This document shows positions 16,558 to 22,886 of a DNA stretch of 40,408 nt, piece after piece (within the stretch, counting starts at the first letter, position 1; each line of letters opens with the position of its first letter). The stretch is from an uncultured Clostridia bacterium (GTDB lineage Bacteria; Bacillota; Clostridia; Christensenellales; UBA1242): positions 1-40,408 of the forward strand of contig CAKNPS010000008.1 of assembly GCA_930990515.1 (NCBI GenBank). The letters run 5' to 3'. The translations under genes were made by a program, and so were the position numbers. The notes under the pieces are model-generated. The model was not told where the DNA came from and did no database searches. It saw only the letters and a program-made list of their open reading frames with translations.

Positions 16558-17211
16558 ATGAAATTTGAAAGTTTATGGAATGGTTATAAATTTCCAAGTT
16601 GTGAAACTTGTAAAAAAGACTGCCAAGGACATTTAGATTATGGAAACTTATGCTCAAATCTAAATTATTTAAAAGATTATGCCGAAGTGAATTATGAGAA
16701 AAATAAAAAGAGTTTTAATTCGCTTAAAAGATTAACAACAAACAATAAATTAAATATCTTTTCTTTTGGTTGTGGACTTGGATTTGATTACATTGGGGCA
16801 AATGAAATTTTTGGGAACAATTTTAATTACTATGGAATAGATGAAGGCGATTGGGTAATTAAAAAGACAAATGCTTATAAAAATTTTACACCTAAATTGC
16901 CTAAAACAATAAGTTATGATGATGGAATGTTTTTGCTAAATATCACAAAAGAAAATCCTGTAATTTGCTTTTTTAATTCACTATTTACTATTTCAAATAA
17001 TTCCAACTTAAAAGAAGATTTAGTTAAAGCATTGGAGAATAAAAATAATTTTTACATTATTTGTGATTACACGATAAATAATAATTATCACATGCCAAAA
17101 GAAGAAATGGATTTTCTAAAAAGTTTAAGGAGAAAATTAAATTCTTTTCATTACAATAGCTTTGAAATTTTAGATGGAAAAGGTATAATATTAAGTGGAA
17201 AAAGAAAATAA
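16558..17211 (+). CDS. Cys-rich, methyltransferase-like protein (IME-2 cargo slot 1)
   Basis: 217 residues. The N-terminus has a Cys cluster (CETCKKDCQGHLDYGNLC, about residues 15-32) that could bind Zn or an Fe-S cluster. Residues about 65-85 read LNIFSFGCGLGFDYIGANEI, a Rossmann SAM-binding glycine motif, followed by NYYGIDEGDW in the place of the acidic ribose-binding strand. No catalytic NPPY/DPPY motif was seen, so a DNA-adenine methylase is unlikely; a class I methyltransferase acting on RNA, protein or a small molecule, or a non-catalytic fold, is possible. It is 12 bp upstream of the DUF1848 gene, so they form a two-gene operon. Specific family not recognised. Confidence 0.55.
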   Translation: MKFESLWNGYKFPSCETCKKDCQGHLDYGNLCSNLNYLKDYAEVNYEKNKKSFNSLKRLTTNNKLNIFSFGCGLGFDYIGANEIFGNNFNYYGIDEGDWVIKKTNAYKNFTPKLPKTISYDDGMFLLNITKENPVICFFNSLFTISNNSNLKEDLVKALENKNNFYIICDYTINNNYHMPKEEMDFLKSLRRKLNSFHYNSFEILDGKGIILSGKRK

Positions 17212-17223
17212 GTTGGGGTTTAT

Positions 17224-18159
17224 ATGATTTTAAGTGTTTCTAGACGAACTGACATTCCTGCGTTTTATAGTGACTGGTTTTTCAAACAGTTGGACCAAGG
17301 CTTTGTTTTGGTGCCAAACCCTATTGCACACGAAAAAATTGCAAAAATCGCACTCGAACCATTAAAAATTGAAAATATAGAAATAAATTTGCTTGGCGAA
17401 AAGAAAATTGAAACATCTGGCACGCTAGAAGGTATCGTTTTTTGGACAAAGAACCCAAAACCTATGCTTAATAGTCTTGATAAATTAAAAGACTTCAAAT
17501 ATTATTTTCTATACACTCTCAACGCCTATCCAAAAGAGATTGAAGCAAATCTTCCACCACTTGAAGAGAGAATTGAAAGTTTTAAAATGCTTTCAAAATT
17601 TTGCCCTGTTATTTGGCGTTATGACCCAATATTAGTGACAGAAGGCATAGATGAAAATTGGCATATTGAAAAGTTTGAATATTTGGCGAGAGAATTAAAG
17701 GGATACACCAAACATTGTAAAATTAGTTTTTTGATTGAAAGTTATAAGGGGTGTGATAAAAACTTGCACAAACCAAGCGAATGGCAAAAAGATAAAATCT
17801 TGTCTGCCATTTCTAAAATTGCTAAAGAAAACGGAATTCAAATTGAAGCGTGTGCCGAAAATGACTATTCAAAATATGGAATTGTTCCAAGTAAGTGTAT
17901 TGACGGCGAAATTTTCGAGAAACTTTTGACTGAAAAATATAAGGATTTGGGAATTCAAGTCAAACGCAAAAACAATAAACTTGATGGACAACGCAAAAAC
18001 TGCCTTTGTATGCCGTCAGTTGACATTGGGCAGTATGACACTTGCTTTCACGACTGCAAATATTGCTATGCAAAAAAATCTCACCAAAAATCGATGAGAG
18101 ATAAACTTGCCGGCAATATTTACGAAAGAAAAACTGAGCTTGAATTTGAGTATAAGTAA
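17224..18159 (+). CDS. DUF1848-family protein (radical-SAM-like, C-terminal Cys cluster)
   Basis: 311 residues. The opening ILSVSRRTDIPAFYSDWF, the EGIVFWTKNPKPML block, VIWRYDPIL and GYTKHCKISFL are the hallmark strings of the DUF1848 family. The C-terminus carries CLCMPSVDIGQYDTCFHDC followed by KYCYAKK, a cluster of cysteines likely to hold an Fe-S centre. The TIM-barrel-like fold and Cys cluster suggest a relation to radical SAM/spore photoproduct-lyase-like proteins, but the reaction is not established. Here it is paired with a Cys-rich methyltransferase-like gene between int and the arm sites of IME-2, a slot that in IME-3 holds a conflict system, so a defence or DNA-repair role is plausible but unproven. 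Confidence 0.85.
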   Translation: MILSVSRRTDIPAFYSDWFFKQLDQGFVLVPNPIAHEKIAKIALEPLKIENIEINLLGEKKIETSGTLEGIVFWTKNPKPMLNSLDKLKDFKYYFLYTLNAYPKEIEANLPPLEERIESFKMLSKFCPVIWRYDPILVTEGIDENWHIEKFEYLARELKGYTKHCKISFLIESYKGCDKNLHKPSEWQKDKILSAISKIAKENGIQIEACAENDYSKYGIVPSKCIDGEIFEKLLTEKYKDLGIQVKRKNNKLDGQRKNCLCMPSVDIGQYDTCFHDCKYCYAKKSHQKSMRDKLAGNIYERKTELEFEYK

Positions 18160-18167
18160 AAAATATT

Positions 18168-18317
18168 TTGACTACTATTTACTACTAATACCACAGTTTT
18201 AGGCAGTTTATGAAAGAATTAGGCCGATAAGTGAGATTTCTTGCTTATCGGTCTTTTTTATTGCAATTTTTAGAGTAAAAAATTTTAGTAGTCAAATTTT
18301 GGCATATTAGTAGTCAA
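18168..18317. repeat. IME-2 right-end arm sites and subterminal motif
   Basis: TTGACTACTATTTACTACTA (18168-18187), AGTTTTAGGCAGTTT (18195-18209), then inverted TAGTAGTCAA copies at 18286-18295 and 18308-18317. The 20-mer is repeated exactly at the left end (2345-2364), and the motif appears there in inverse orientation. Confidence 0.82.
18221..18259 (+). terminator. Terminator inside the right-end array
   Basis: AGGCCGATAAG / CTTATCGGTCT followed by TTTTT; it terminates the cargo-slot-1 operon and is homologous to the IME-1 hairpin at 1944. Confidence 0.8.
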
Positions 18318-18340
18318 AAAATTAGTTATAAAAGCATAAT

Positions 18341-18366
18341 AAAAACCCCGATTTTATCGGGGTTTT
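18341..18366 (-). terminator. Terminator of the element-borne tRNA-Ile
   Basis: AACCCCGAT / ATCGGGGTT with T-tract on the minus strand, directly after the encoded CCA at 18368. Confidence 0.85.
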
Positions 18367-18367
18367 G

Positions 18368-18444
18368 TGGTAGGATTGAGTGGACTCGAACCACCGACCC
18401 CCACCTTATCAGGGTGGTGCTCTAACCGACTGAGCTACAATCCT
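18368..18444 (-). tRNA. tRNA-Ile(GAT), complete, carried by IME-2
   Basis: 77 nt including CCA. Acceptor AGGATTG/CAATCCT, D arm GCTC/GAGC, anticodon stem CCACC/GGTGG with loop CTGATAA (anticodon GAT), T arm GGTGG-TTCGAGT-CCACT, discriminator A, encoded CCA. All stems pair perfectly. The body from the D arm to the T arm is identical to the split host tRNA-Ile, but the acceptor stem differs (host: TGGCTTG/CAAGCCA), so it is not a simple repair of the host gene. It lies inside the element and seems to be the functional replacement. Confidence 0.97.
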
Positions 18445-18646
18445 ATATTAAGTTTTTCTCGGAATGAATGGAGTCGAACCACTGTCTCCAAACCCCAATT
18501 TTTTTCTTATCAGGGTGGTGCTCTAACCGACTGAGCTACAATCCTATATTAAGTTTTTCTCGGAATGAATGGAGTCGAACCACTGTCTCCAAACCCCAAT
18601 TTTTTTCTTATCAGGGTGGTGCTCTAACCGACTGAGCTACAAGCCA
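18445..18646 (-). repeat. Two tandem 101-bp units of half-tRNA plus 61-bp spacer
   Basis: Units 18445-18545 and 18546-18646 each consist of a 61-bp spacer and a 40-nt tRNA-Ile 5' half ending at CTGATAAG. The two spacers (18445-18505 and 18546-18606) are identical. The inner half (18506-18545) has the element acceptor AGGATTG; the outer half (18607-18646) has the host acceptor TGGCTTG. On the minus strand the spacer starts A-rich, contains a T-arm-like GTGGTTCGACTCC, and ends AAAAACTTAATAT right at the next tRNA start. The extra unit is best explained by loss of a second tandem copy of the element. Confidence 0.9.
18607..18646 (-). pseudogene. 5' half of split host tRNA-Ile(GAT)
   Basis: From the minus-strand 5' end: acceptor TGGCTTG, TA, D arm GCTC-AGTCGGTTA-GAGC, A, CCACC, loop CTGATAA, G. 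It stops where the element begins; the remaining half is at 2192-2236. Its own promoter is visible at 18730-18758, so this half is still transcribed and leads into the spacer and replacement tRNA. Confidence 0.92.
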
Positions 18647-18729
18647 TCAACAATTTATTGAAAATGTGATTACTTTTTTGTCCTAAACATTTGTGATTTA
18701 TGTTCAGACTTTTCAATAAACGCTCTTTT

Positions 18730-18758
18730 ATTATACTCACTTTTTTAACATTTGTCAA
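18730..18758 (-). promoter_or_regulatory. Host tRNA-Ile promoter
   Basis: Minus-strand TTGACA-N17-TATAAT, a perfect consensus sigma-A promoter about 84 bp upstream of the host tRNA 5' half. No gene lies between them, so it should drive half-tRNA, spacer units and the IME-2 tRNA-Ile as one transcript to the terminator at 18341. Confidence 0.9.
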
Positions 18759-18904
18759 CAATTTACATTAAATTTTTCAAACAAATATTAAAAATCTTAT
18801 TTTCACAAGATTTCTTTCTTTTTCATATTAAAGAATATATTTTTAACATTATTTTGAATTATTTAATAAAGTGATAATGGCGATTATCGTCAAAAGGAGT
18901 ATTT

Positions 18905-19405
18905 ATGACTTGTTTTACAAAATGTGGAAATGGTTGCTGTCCAAACTCTCCTAGACCTATTTGGGTGTTTGGTAACTGTTCAACATCAAACGATGTTGTA
19001 AACCCAATTATTCCAACATCTTTTGGCTTTTTTGAAAATAATTTAGGCGGAACAGTAACAACTGGTAGCATAATTCCTGTAGGTTTAACTTCTTCTCGCG
19101 GAGGCAAAATAACTGCCAGCACAACAACTGCTGGTGCTGTTAATTTGACTCCTGGCACTTACGAAATCACTTATTTCGTTAATGGCACAATTCCAGCATC
19201 TACAACTATGAGTGTTGGACTTCGTGCTAATGGTGTCCAAGTTGCAGGTTCAACTTCTACTGTTTCAGGAACAGCAGGAAACCAAGCCACCGTTTCAAAA
19301 ACAATTGTTTTGACTGTGGCATCAAACACAACGCTTGAATTATACAACACAGGAACAGACAGCTTAACCATTTCAAACGCAAACATAGTTGTTAAAGAAA
19401 TTTAA
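18905..19405 (+). CDS. BclA C-terminal-domain-like surface protein
   Basis: 166 residues. After a short Cys-rich head (MTCFTKCGNGCCPNSPRPIW) the chain shows the pattern of the BclA C-terminal beta-jelly-roll: LGGTVTTGSIIPV, then AVNLTPGTYEITYFVNG, MSVGLRANGVQVAGS, TVSKTIVLTVASNTTLELYN, and a closing IVVKEI. In BclA and related proteins this trimeric TNF-like domain caps collagen-like filaments on the exosporium or cell surface. Here there are no Gly-X-Y collagen repeats; the Cys-rich head replaces them. No signal peptide is evident, which also fits BclA-type proteins. AAAGGAG lies 7 nt before the ATG and a terminator follows. Confidence 0.75.
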   Translation: MTCFTKCGNGCCPNSPRPIWVFGNCSTSNDVVNPIIPTSFGFFENNLGGTVTTGSIIPVGLTSSRGGKITASTTTAGAVNLTPGTYEITYFVNGTIPASTTMSVGLRANGVQVAGSTSTVSGTAGNQATVSKTIVLTVASNTTLELYNTGTDSLTISNANIVVKEI

Positions 19406-19410
19406 AAAGC

Positions 19411-19446
19411 AATAATAAAACCACTTTTATGTGGTTTTATTATTTT
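19411..19446 (+). terminator. Terminator after the BclA-like gene
   Basis: AATAATAAAACCAC / GTGGTTTTATTATT with a TTTT tail, 6 bp after the stop codon. Confidence 0.85.
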
Positions 19447-19549
19447 AGATTTAATCTAATAAAAACTGTAAAAAACATAATTTTGATAAAAAATCCAAAA
19501 ATTTTACGAATTTTAGCGAAAAATTTTTAAATTTTCCTTAATTTTTTCT

Positions 19550-19578
19550 TTGACAAAACATTTTTTATGGGTTAAAAT
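19550..19578 (+). promoter_or_regulatory. Promoter of yqzL-recO
   Basis: TTGACA-N17-TAAAAT, followed by AAAAGGAGGGG before yqzL. Confidence 0.75.
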
Positions 19579-19643
19579 AGTTATATAAAATTTCTTATGC
19601 ATTAAACTAGTTATAAATTACACATACTAAAAAAGGAGGGGTT

Positions 19644-19784
19644 ATGAAGAAAGATTTTTCAAACGAATATCAACGAACCTGCTATCGCTTTTTTATGGCA
19701 TCTGGTGGTAACCCTTACTTAATTCAAGAATTGGTTAATGCAAGAAATGTGGAAAGAGCAAAAGAAGAAGGAAGAAGTTTATAG
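19644..19784 (+). CDS. yqzL: YqzL-family small protein
   Basis: 46 residues from an ATG with an excellent ribosome site (AAGGAGGGG). The pattern Y-R-F-F-x-A-S-G-G-N-P-Y-L-I-Q-E-L resembles the short YqzL proteins (aromatic...TGs...YLxYKEL) encoded just upstream of recO in many Bacillota. Its TAG stop overlaps the GTG start of recO (TAGTG), as expected for that conserved pair. Function of the family is unknown. Short, but the position and context make it a real gene. Confidence 0.75.
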   Translation: MKKDFSNEYQRTCYRFFMASGGNPYLIQELVNARNVERAKEEGRSL

Positions 19785-20500
19785 TGAAAATAAAAGCGAT
19801 TGTGCTTAAAGGACAAAATGCAAAAGAGAAGGATAAGAATATTCTTCTTTTTTCTCTTGAAGAAGGAAAGATTTGGGCAACCCTAAAAGGAGTGCGTGGC
19901 GAAAAAGCCAAAATGAAATATGCAAAAGAACCTTTTTGTTTCGGAGATTTTATCGTTGAAGAAGGGAAAGGCTCTAAAATTGTTACTTCCGTTGATATTA
20001 TAGAACCATTTGATGAACTTGCACAAGATATAGACAAATATTTTGAAGGTAATGCCCTATTAGAAATTGTAAACGAATTAAAATTTGATAGTGAAAAGGT
20101 GCAGATTTTCATCAATCTTATTAAAGCATTAAAAACTCTGGCTTTTCACAAGACTTCTAAATATGCCTGCCTAATTAAATTTCTGATTGATATTTTCAGT
20201 ATATACGGTTTAACCCTATATTCTCCCAAATGCACAAGTTGTGGTTCAGAATTTCACGACCACATTTTCATCAACTATACAGTTGGAGAACTTTGTTGTA
20301 AATCATGCGAACCTTTCCAAAGCGAAGAAATAGGAAAAGGCGAATACAACATTTTGAAGTTGTTGTCAACAAATGATTACGACAAACTTCCAACAATAAA
20401 ATTTTCTGAAGAACTAGGTTTAAAACTTTTAAAAGTTTTAGTAACAAATTTCGAATATCGATTTGATAAACAATTAAAATTAATAGGAATTTTAAATTAA
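19784..20500 (+). CDS. recO: DNA repair protein RecO
   Basis: 238 residues with GTG start overlapping the yqzL stop. The N-terminal OB-fold has IKAIVLKGQNAKEKDKNILLFS and IWATLKGVRGEKAKMKYA, the typical RecO opening (normally ...GESDKIVTLFT...KGARKPKSK...). The middle is all-helical, and the zinc motif is present as PKCTSCG at about residue 147 and LCCKSCEP at about 168. RecO binds SSB and DNA and with RecR loads RecA on gapped DNA. It is chromosomal, not element cargo. Confidence 0.92.
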   Translation: MKIKAIVLKGQNAKEKDKNILLFSLEEGKIWATLKGVRGEKAKMKYAKEPFCFGDFIVEEGKGSKIVTSVDIIEPFDELAQDIDKYFEGNALLEIVNELKFDSEKVQIFINLIKALKTLAFHKTSKYACLIKFLIDIFSIYGLTLYSPKCTSCGSEFHDHIFINYTVGELCCKSCEPFQSEEIGKGEYNILKLLSTNDYDKLPTIKFSEELGLKLLKVLVTNFEYRFDKQLKLIGILN

Positions 20501-20524
20501 ATAAAAAATATAGATAAATTACAA

Positions 20525-20561
20525 AAAAATCAATAAAAATTGAATTTTTATTGATTTTTTT
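20525..20561. terminator. Terminator between recO and the convergent gene
   Basis: AAATCAATAAAAATT G AATTTTTATTGATTT followed by T; A- and T-tracts on both sides let it work for both convergent genes. Confidence 0.75.
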
Positions 20562-20616
20562 ATTAATATTTTAGATATTTTTAAATATTTTACTATTTTA
20601 TTAAAAATATTTTAAA

Positions 20617-21492
20617 TTATAATTTATCTACGGAAATATCGTATATCATTCCACTCTTAATATCAAACCGAACAAGATTTTTAAAGTTTTTGCTATCTAC
20701 TATATAATCATTTGTTGATAGCGGATAAAAATTTGAAATATTTCCTAAAAAGTTTGAGAGCTCTTTTTCTTCAATATTTTTTAAATTTCCGCTCAAAAAA
20801 TTTTTGGCAAAAGCATAATCTTTAACTTTCAAAGCCTCCAAAAACCTATATGCTGTCATTTCTTTATTTAAATGTAAATCGCTGTGAGAAAACTCACTCT
20901 TTTCAATTTCAACTTTGTCTCCTGAAAATTTGTAAATAAAACTCTTCCTTCTATCTTCACAATCGTTTAAATTGTCTTTTAATTTCAGTAAATCTTTTTC
21001 AAACTCTATCTCATTCCCTTTAAACAATAAAAACCTATTGTCTTTCATATTAAAGGCATACACTAGGCAACTGTCAAGTTCAACACAAGCAAAATTTTCT
21101 AATTTAAAAACACGAAAACTTAAAAATGCTTTTTCTAACTCATATTCTATAATAGCATTTTTATTTTCAAACCTTAAAACATTCTCTGAGATTGAAATAT
21201 CACATTTATCATCATTAAATGAAAGACTTTCTTTTGCAAAACTTCTAACTCTTTCAGTTTTGTTAAGAAAAATTAATATGTCATCATCTATGTCAAAGAC
21301 TGAAAATTTGTCACAATCCTTTAGGTCGTTGAGATTGATGTAAAAAGGAATATTTCTCCTACTATAACTTAATGGATAAATAAAAAGACGTTCTTCACCT
21401 TCAATTTCCAAAATATCATTTTCGTCTATATCAAACGCTTCATTATTTGTTTTTACTAAACACGGATATGATGATTTTAATTTATGTTTCAT
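20617..21492 (-). CDS. Conserved-looking hypothetical protein
   Basis: 291 residues, not recognised. No signal peptide or membrane helix. The chain is rich in Asp/Glu/Lys/Phe and short strands (CLVKTNNEAFDIDENDILEI, ERLFIYPLSYSRRNIPFYI), and the N-terminal 170 residues look like a beta-rich repeat fold, with a helical region after residue 190 (AYRFLEALKVKDYAFAKNFL). The first 30 residues (PCLVKTNNEAFDIDENDILEIE) recall short DUF-type envelope/PEGA-like domains, without proof. It converges on recO and sits in the chromosomal interval between the two elements. ATG chosen as the first start; upstream ribosome site is weak. Confidence 0.55.
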   Translation of the reverse strand: MKHKLKSSYPCLVKTNNEAFDIDENDILEIEGEERLFIYPLSYSRRNIPFYINLNDLKDCDKFSVFDIDDDILIFLNKTERVRSFAKESLSFNDDKCDISISENVLRFENKNAIIEYELEKAFLSFRVFKLENFACVELDSCLVYAFNMKDNRFLLFKGNEIEFEKDLLKLKDNLNDCEDRRKSFIYKFSGDKVEIEKSEFSHSDLHLNKEMTAYRFLEALKVKDYAFAKNFLSGNLKNIEEKELSNFLGNISNFYPLSTNDYIVDSKNFKNLVRFDIKSGMIYDISVDKL

Positions 21493-21532
21493 AAAATAAT
21501 CTATGATAAATTATCTTGTTTTATGAAAAATA

Positions 21533-21555
21533 AAAAAAGGTGGCATTGCCACCCG
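21533..21555 (-). terminator. Terminator after the Ig-like anchored protein
   Basis: Minus strand GGTGGCA-TGCCACC followed by TTTTTTT, directly after the stop of the gene at 21558. Confidence 0.85.
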
Positions 21556-21557
21556 TA

Positions 21558-22319
21558 TCATTCAACTATAATTTGTATTGTTTTTATTTCATTTCCACAT
21601 TTAATTTGTAACTCATATTCTCCTAAAACTTTTCCAGTAACTTTGTAATTGTTTGGAATTTGCTCTAGTTTTTCAACTTTAACTTCTTGTGGATAAATAA
21701 GGTCAAAATCATAGTTTGCTGTAATTTCAATTGTTATTGAAGAATTTAAATCTATTGATAAAGAATCTACTTCTTCAAAAATATATTTGATAGATATTTC
21801 GGCATCTAAAAAATCTTCGTCGTTTTGACTATCATTAGAATTATCTTCTTTGTCATCTTCAGAACTATTATTATCTTCTTCGTTATTTCCTTCGTTATCT
21901 ATATTATCACCATTAGTATCGCCATTAGAATTGTCTTCTGACAAATCACTGTCATCGTTATCTTGTTCTCCACTATCTTCTACTGGTAAAACATTCACAT
22001 TGATTTCTTCAACTGCAATAGTATTTCGAAATGTTGCAGTAAGTATAAGTTTAGTTTGTCCAACATTAACACCCAAAACTTCATCGCCATTAACAATAGC
22101 TATATCTTTATTCTCAGTTGTAATTTCACATTCTGCTTCTTTAATGCTAATGTCATAATTAACCAAAACTTTTTCACCAACATTTAAATTAATATCACCA
22201 GCACTTAACAAAAGTTCTTTTTCGCCATTTGGTAAATTAAGAAAAATTCCAATAATTACAATTGCAATTATCGGAATGAAGATAAAATACTGCCAAGTTC
22301 TTTTCAAAAATTCTTTCAT
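21558..22319 (-). CDS. Membrane-anchored protein with Ig-like domains and acidic linker
   Basis: 253 residues. Residues about 10-28 (WQYFIFIPIIAIVIIGIFLNL) are a single N-terminal transmembrane segment or signal anchor. Residues about 35-110 form a BIG2-like Ig domain (GDINLNVGEKVLVNYDISI, then DIAIVNGDEVLGVNVGQTKLILTA). A 55-residue linker of Asp/Asn/Ser/Glu/Gly follows, then a second beta-rich domain to the C-terminus (ELQIKCGNEIKTIQIIVE). Proteins of this kind face outside and bind or space surface structures. The CD-like linker is low complexity. Function otherwise unknown. Confidence 0.7.
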   Translation of the reverse strand: MKEFLKRTWQYFIFIPIIAIVIIGIFLNLPNGEKELLLSAGDINLNVGEKVLVNYDISIKEAECEITTENKDIAIVNGDEVLGVNVGQTKLILTATFRNTIAVEEINVNVLPVEDSGEQDNDDSDLSEDNSNGDTNGDNIDNEGNNEEDNNSSEDDKEDNSNDSQNDEDFLDAEISIKYIFEEVDSLSIDLNSSITIEITANYDFDLIYPQEVKVEKLEQIPNNYKVTGKVLGEYELQIKCGNEIKTIQIIVE

Positions 22320-22450
22320 TTGTAACTCCGCTAAAATTATAGTACACTAAAGAAAAAATGAAAAATAAATTCGACAATTTTCATAAATAAATTTAATCAA
22401 ATAATTTTTGCCACATAAAAATACTACAATTTCAAATGACATTTATTTCA

Positions 22451-22489
22451 ACTTATCTAACTCAGTAGGTAGAGCAGCACCTTGGTAAG
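22451..22489 (+). pseudogene. 5' half of split host tRNA-Thr(GGT), attachment site of IME-3
   Basis: Reads as tRNA geometry to the base: acceptor ACTTATC, TA, D arm ACTC-AGTAGGTA-GAGC, A, GCACC, loop TTGGTAA (anticodon GGT), G, then element DNA. Base 10 (A instead of G) breaks one D-stem pair, as expected in a gene no longer under selection. No 3' half with a matching GATAAGT acceptor strand was found at the far end of IME-3. Confidence 0.82.
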
Positions 22490-22550
22490 ATAAAAAATAG
22501 CAAATTTTACCACTTGAAAAATAAGAAAATTTAACTCAAAAACTGAATAT

Positions 22551-22626
22551 GCTAATGTAGCACAGTCGGTAGTGCACCGCCTTGGTAAGGCGGAGGTCAC
22601 GGGTTCAAGTCCCGTCATTAGCTCCA
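22551..22626 (+). tRNA. tRNA-Thr(GGT), complete, carried by IME-3
   Basis: 76 nt including CCA: acceptor GCTAATG/CATTAGC, D arm GCAC/GTGC, anticodon stem CCGCC/GGCGG with loop TTGGTAA, T arm with GGGTTCAAGTCCC, discriminator T, CCA. All stems pair. It lies exactly 61 bp after the host tRNA-Thr 5' half, the same spacing as in IME-2, and its 5' flank AAAAACTGAATAT matches the IME-2 spacer end AAAAACTTAATAT. Confidence 0.97.
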
Positions 22627-22632
22627 TAAAAC

Positions 22633-22678
22633 AAAATCGCTAAAAGCCTTATAAATAAAGGGATTTAGCGATTTTTTC
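22633..22678 (+). terminator. Terminator of tRNA-Thr
   Basis: AATCGCTAAA / TTTAGCGATT with TTTTTT, a few bases after CCA. Confidence 0.85.
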
Positions 22679-22718
22679 TTTTCTAAAATTTTATCTTTGA
22701 TAATACTAAAATTTACAA

Positions 22719-22864
22719 TTGGTGTCAAATTTAGCTTAAATTGGTGTCAAAATTTTTATAAAAACAAACAAAAAAAATAGACCGAAAACTCACTTTCGAA
22801 TTTTCGGTCTAAAACCACCTAAAACTGCCTAAAACTACCCCAAATTGGTGTCAATTGGTGTCAA
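22719..22864. repeat. IME-3 left-end arm sites and subterminal motif
   Basis: TTGGTGTCAA at 22719-22728, 22741-22750, 22845-22854 and 22855-22864, plus AAAACTGCCTAAAACT at 22821-22836. Layout matches IME-1 and IME-2; the 10-mer itself is different. Confidence 0.82.
22779..22810 (-). terminator. Terminator of the ABC-3C operon
   Basis: AGACCGAAAA / TTTTCGGTCT with a T-rich tail on the minus strand; homologous to the hairpins at 1944 and 18221. Confidence 0.75.
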
Positions 22865-22886
22865 GTACATTCTATTTATTCTAATA

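Larger units (their letters stand above)
2229..18614. mobile_element. IME-2: 16.4-kb integrative mobilizable element in tRNA-Ile
   Basis: Bounded by the direct repeat CTTATCAG at 2229-2236 and 18607-18614, the core shared by the two tRNA halves. It contains its own xis-int, a MobL/MobP-type relaxase with an RHH partner, arm-type sites at both ends (2321-2364 and 18168-18317), no visible conjugation type IV secretion genes, and two cargo blocks: a type III RM-based block (2511-12088) and a methyltransferase/DUF1848 block (16558-18159). It is therefore mobilizable rather than self-transmissible. It carries a complete tRNA-Ile gene at its tRNA-proximal end. Confidence 0.88.

Noticed and set aside
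2229..18614. IME-2 as a prophage or self-transmissible ICE
   Set aside because: No capsid, terminase, portal, VirB4, coupling-protein or other secretion gene is present; only relaxase and accessory protein.
18445..18646. Two further complete tRNA-Ile genes
   Set aside because: Both stop being tRNA after the anticodon loop; the anticodon 3' stem is missing and the T-arm-like part does not close an acceptor stem.
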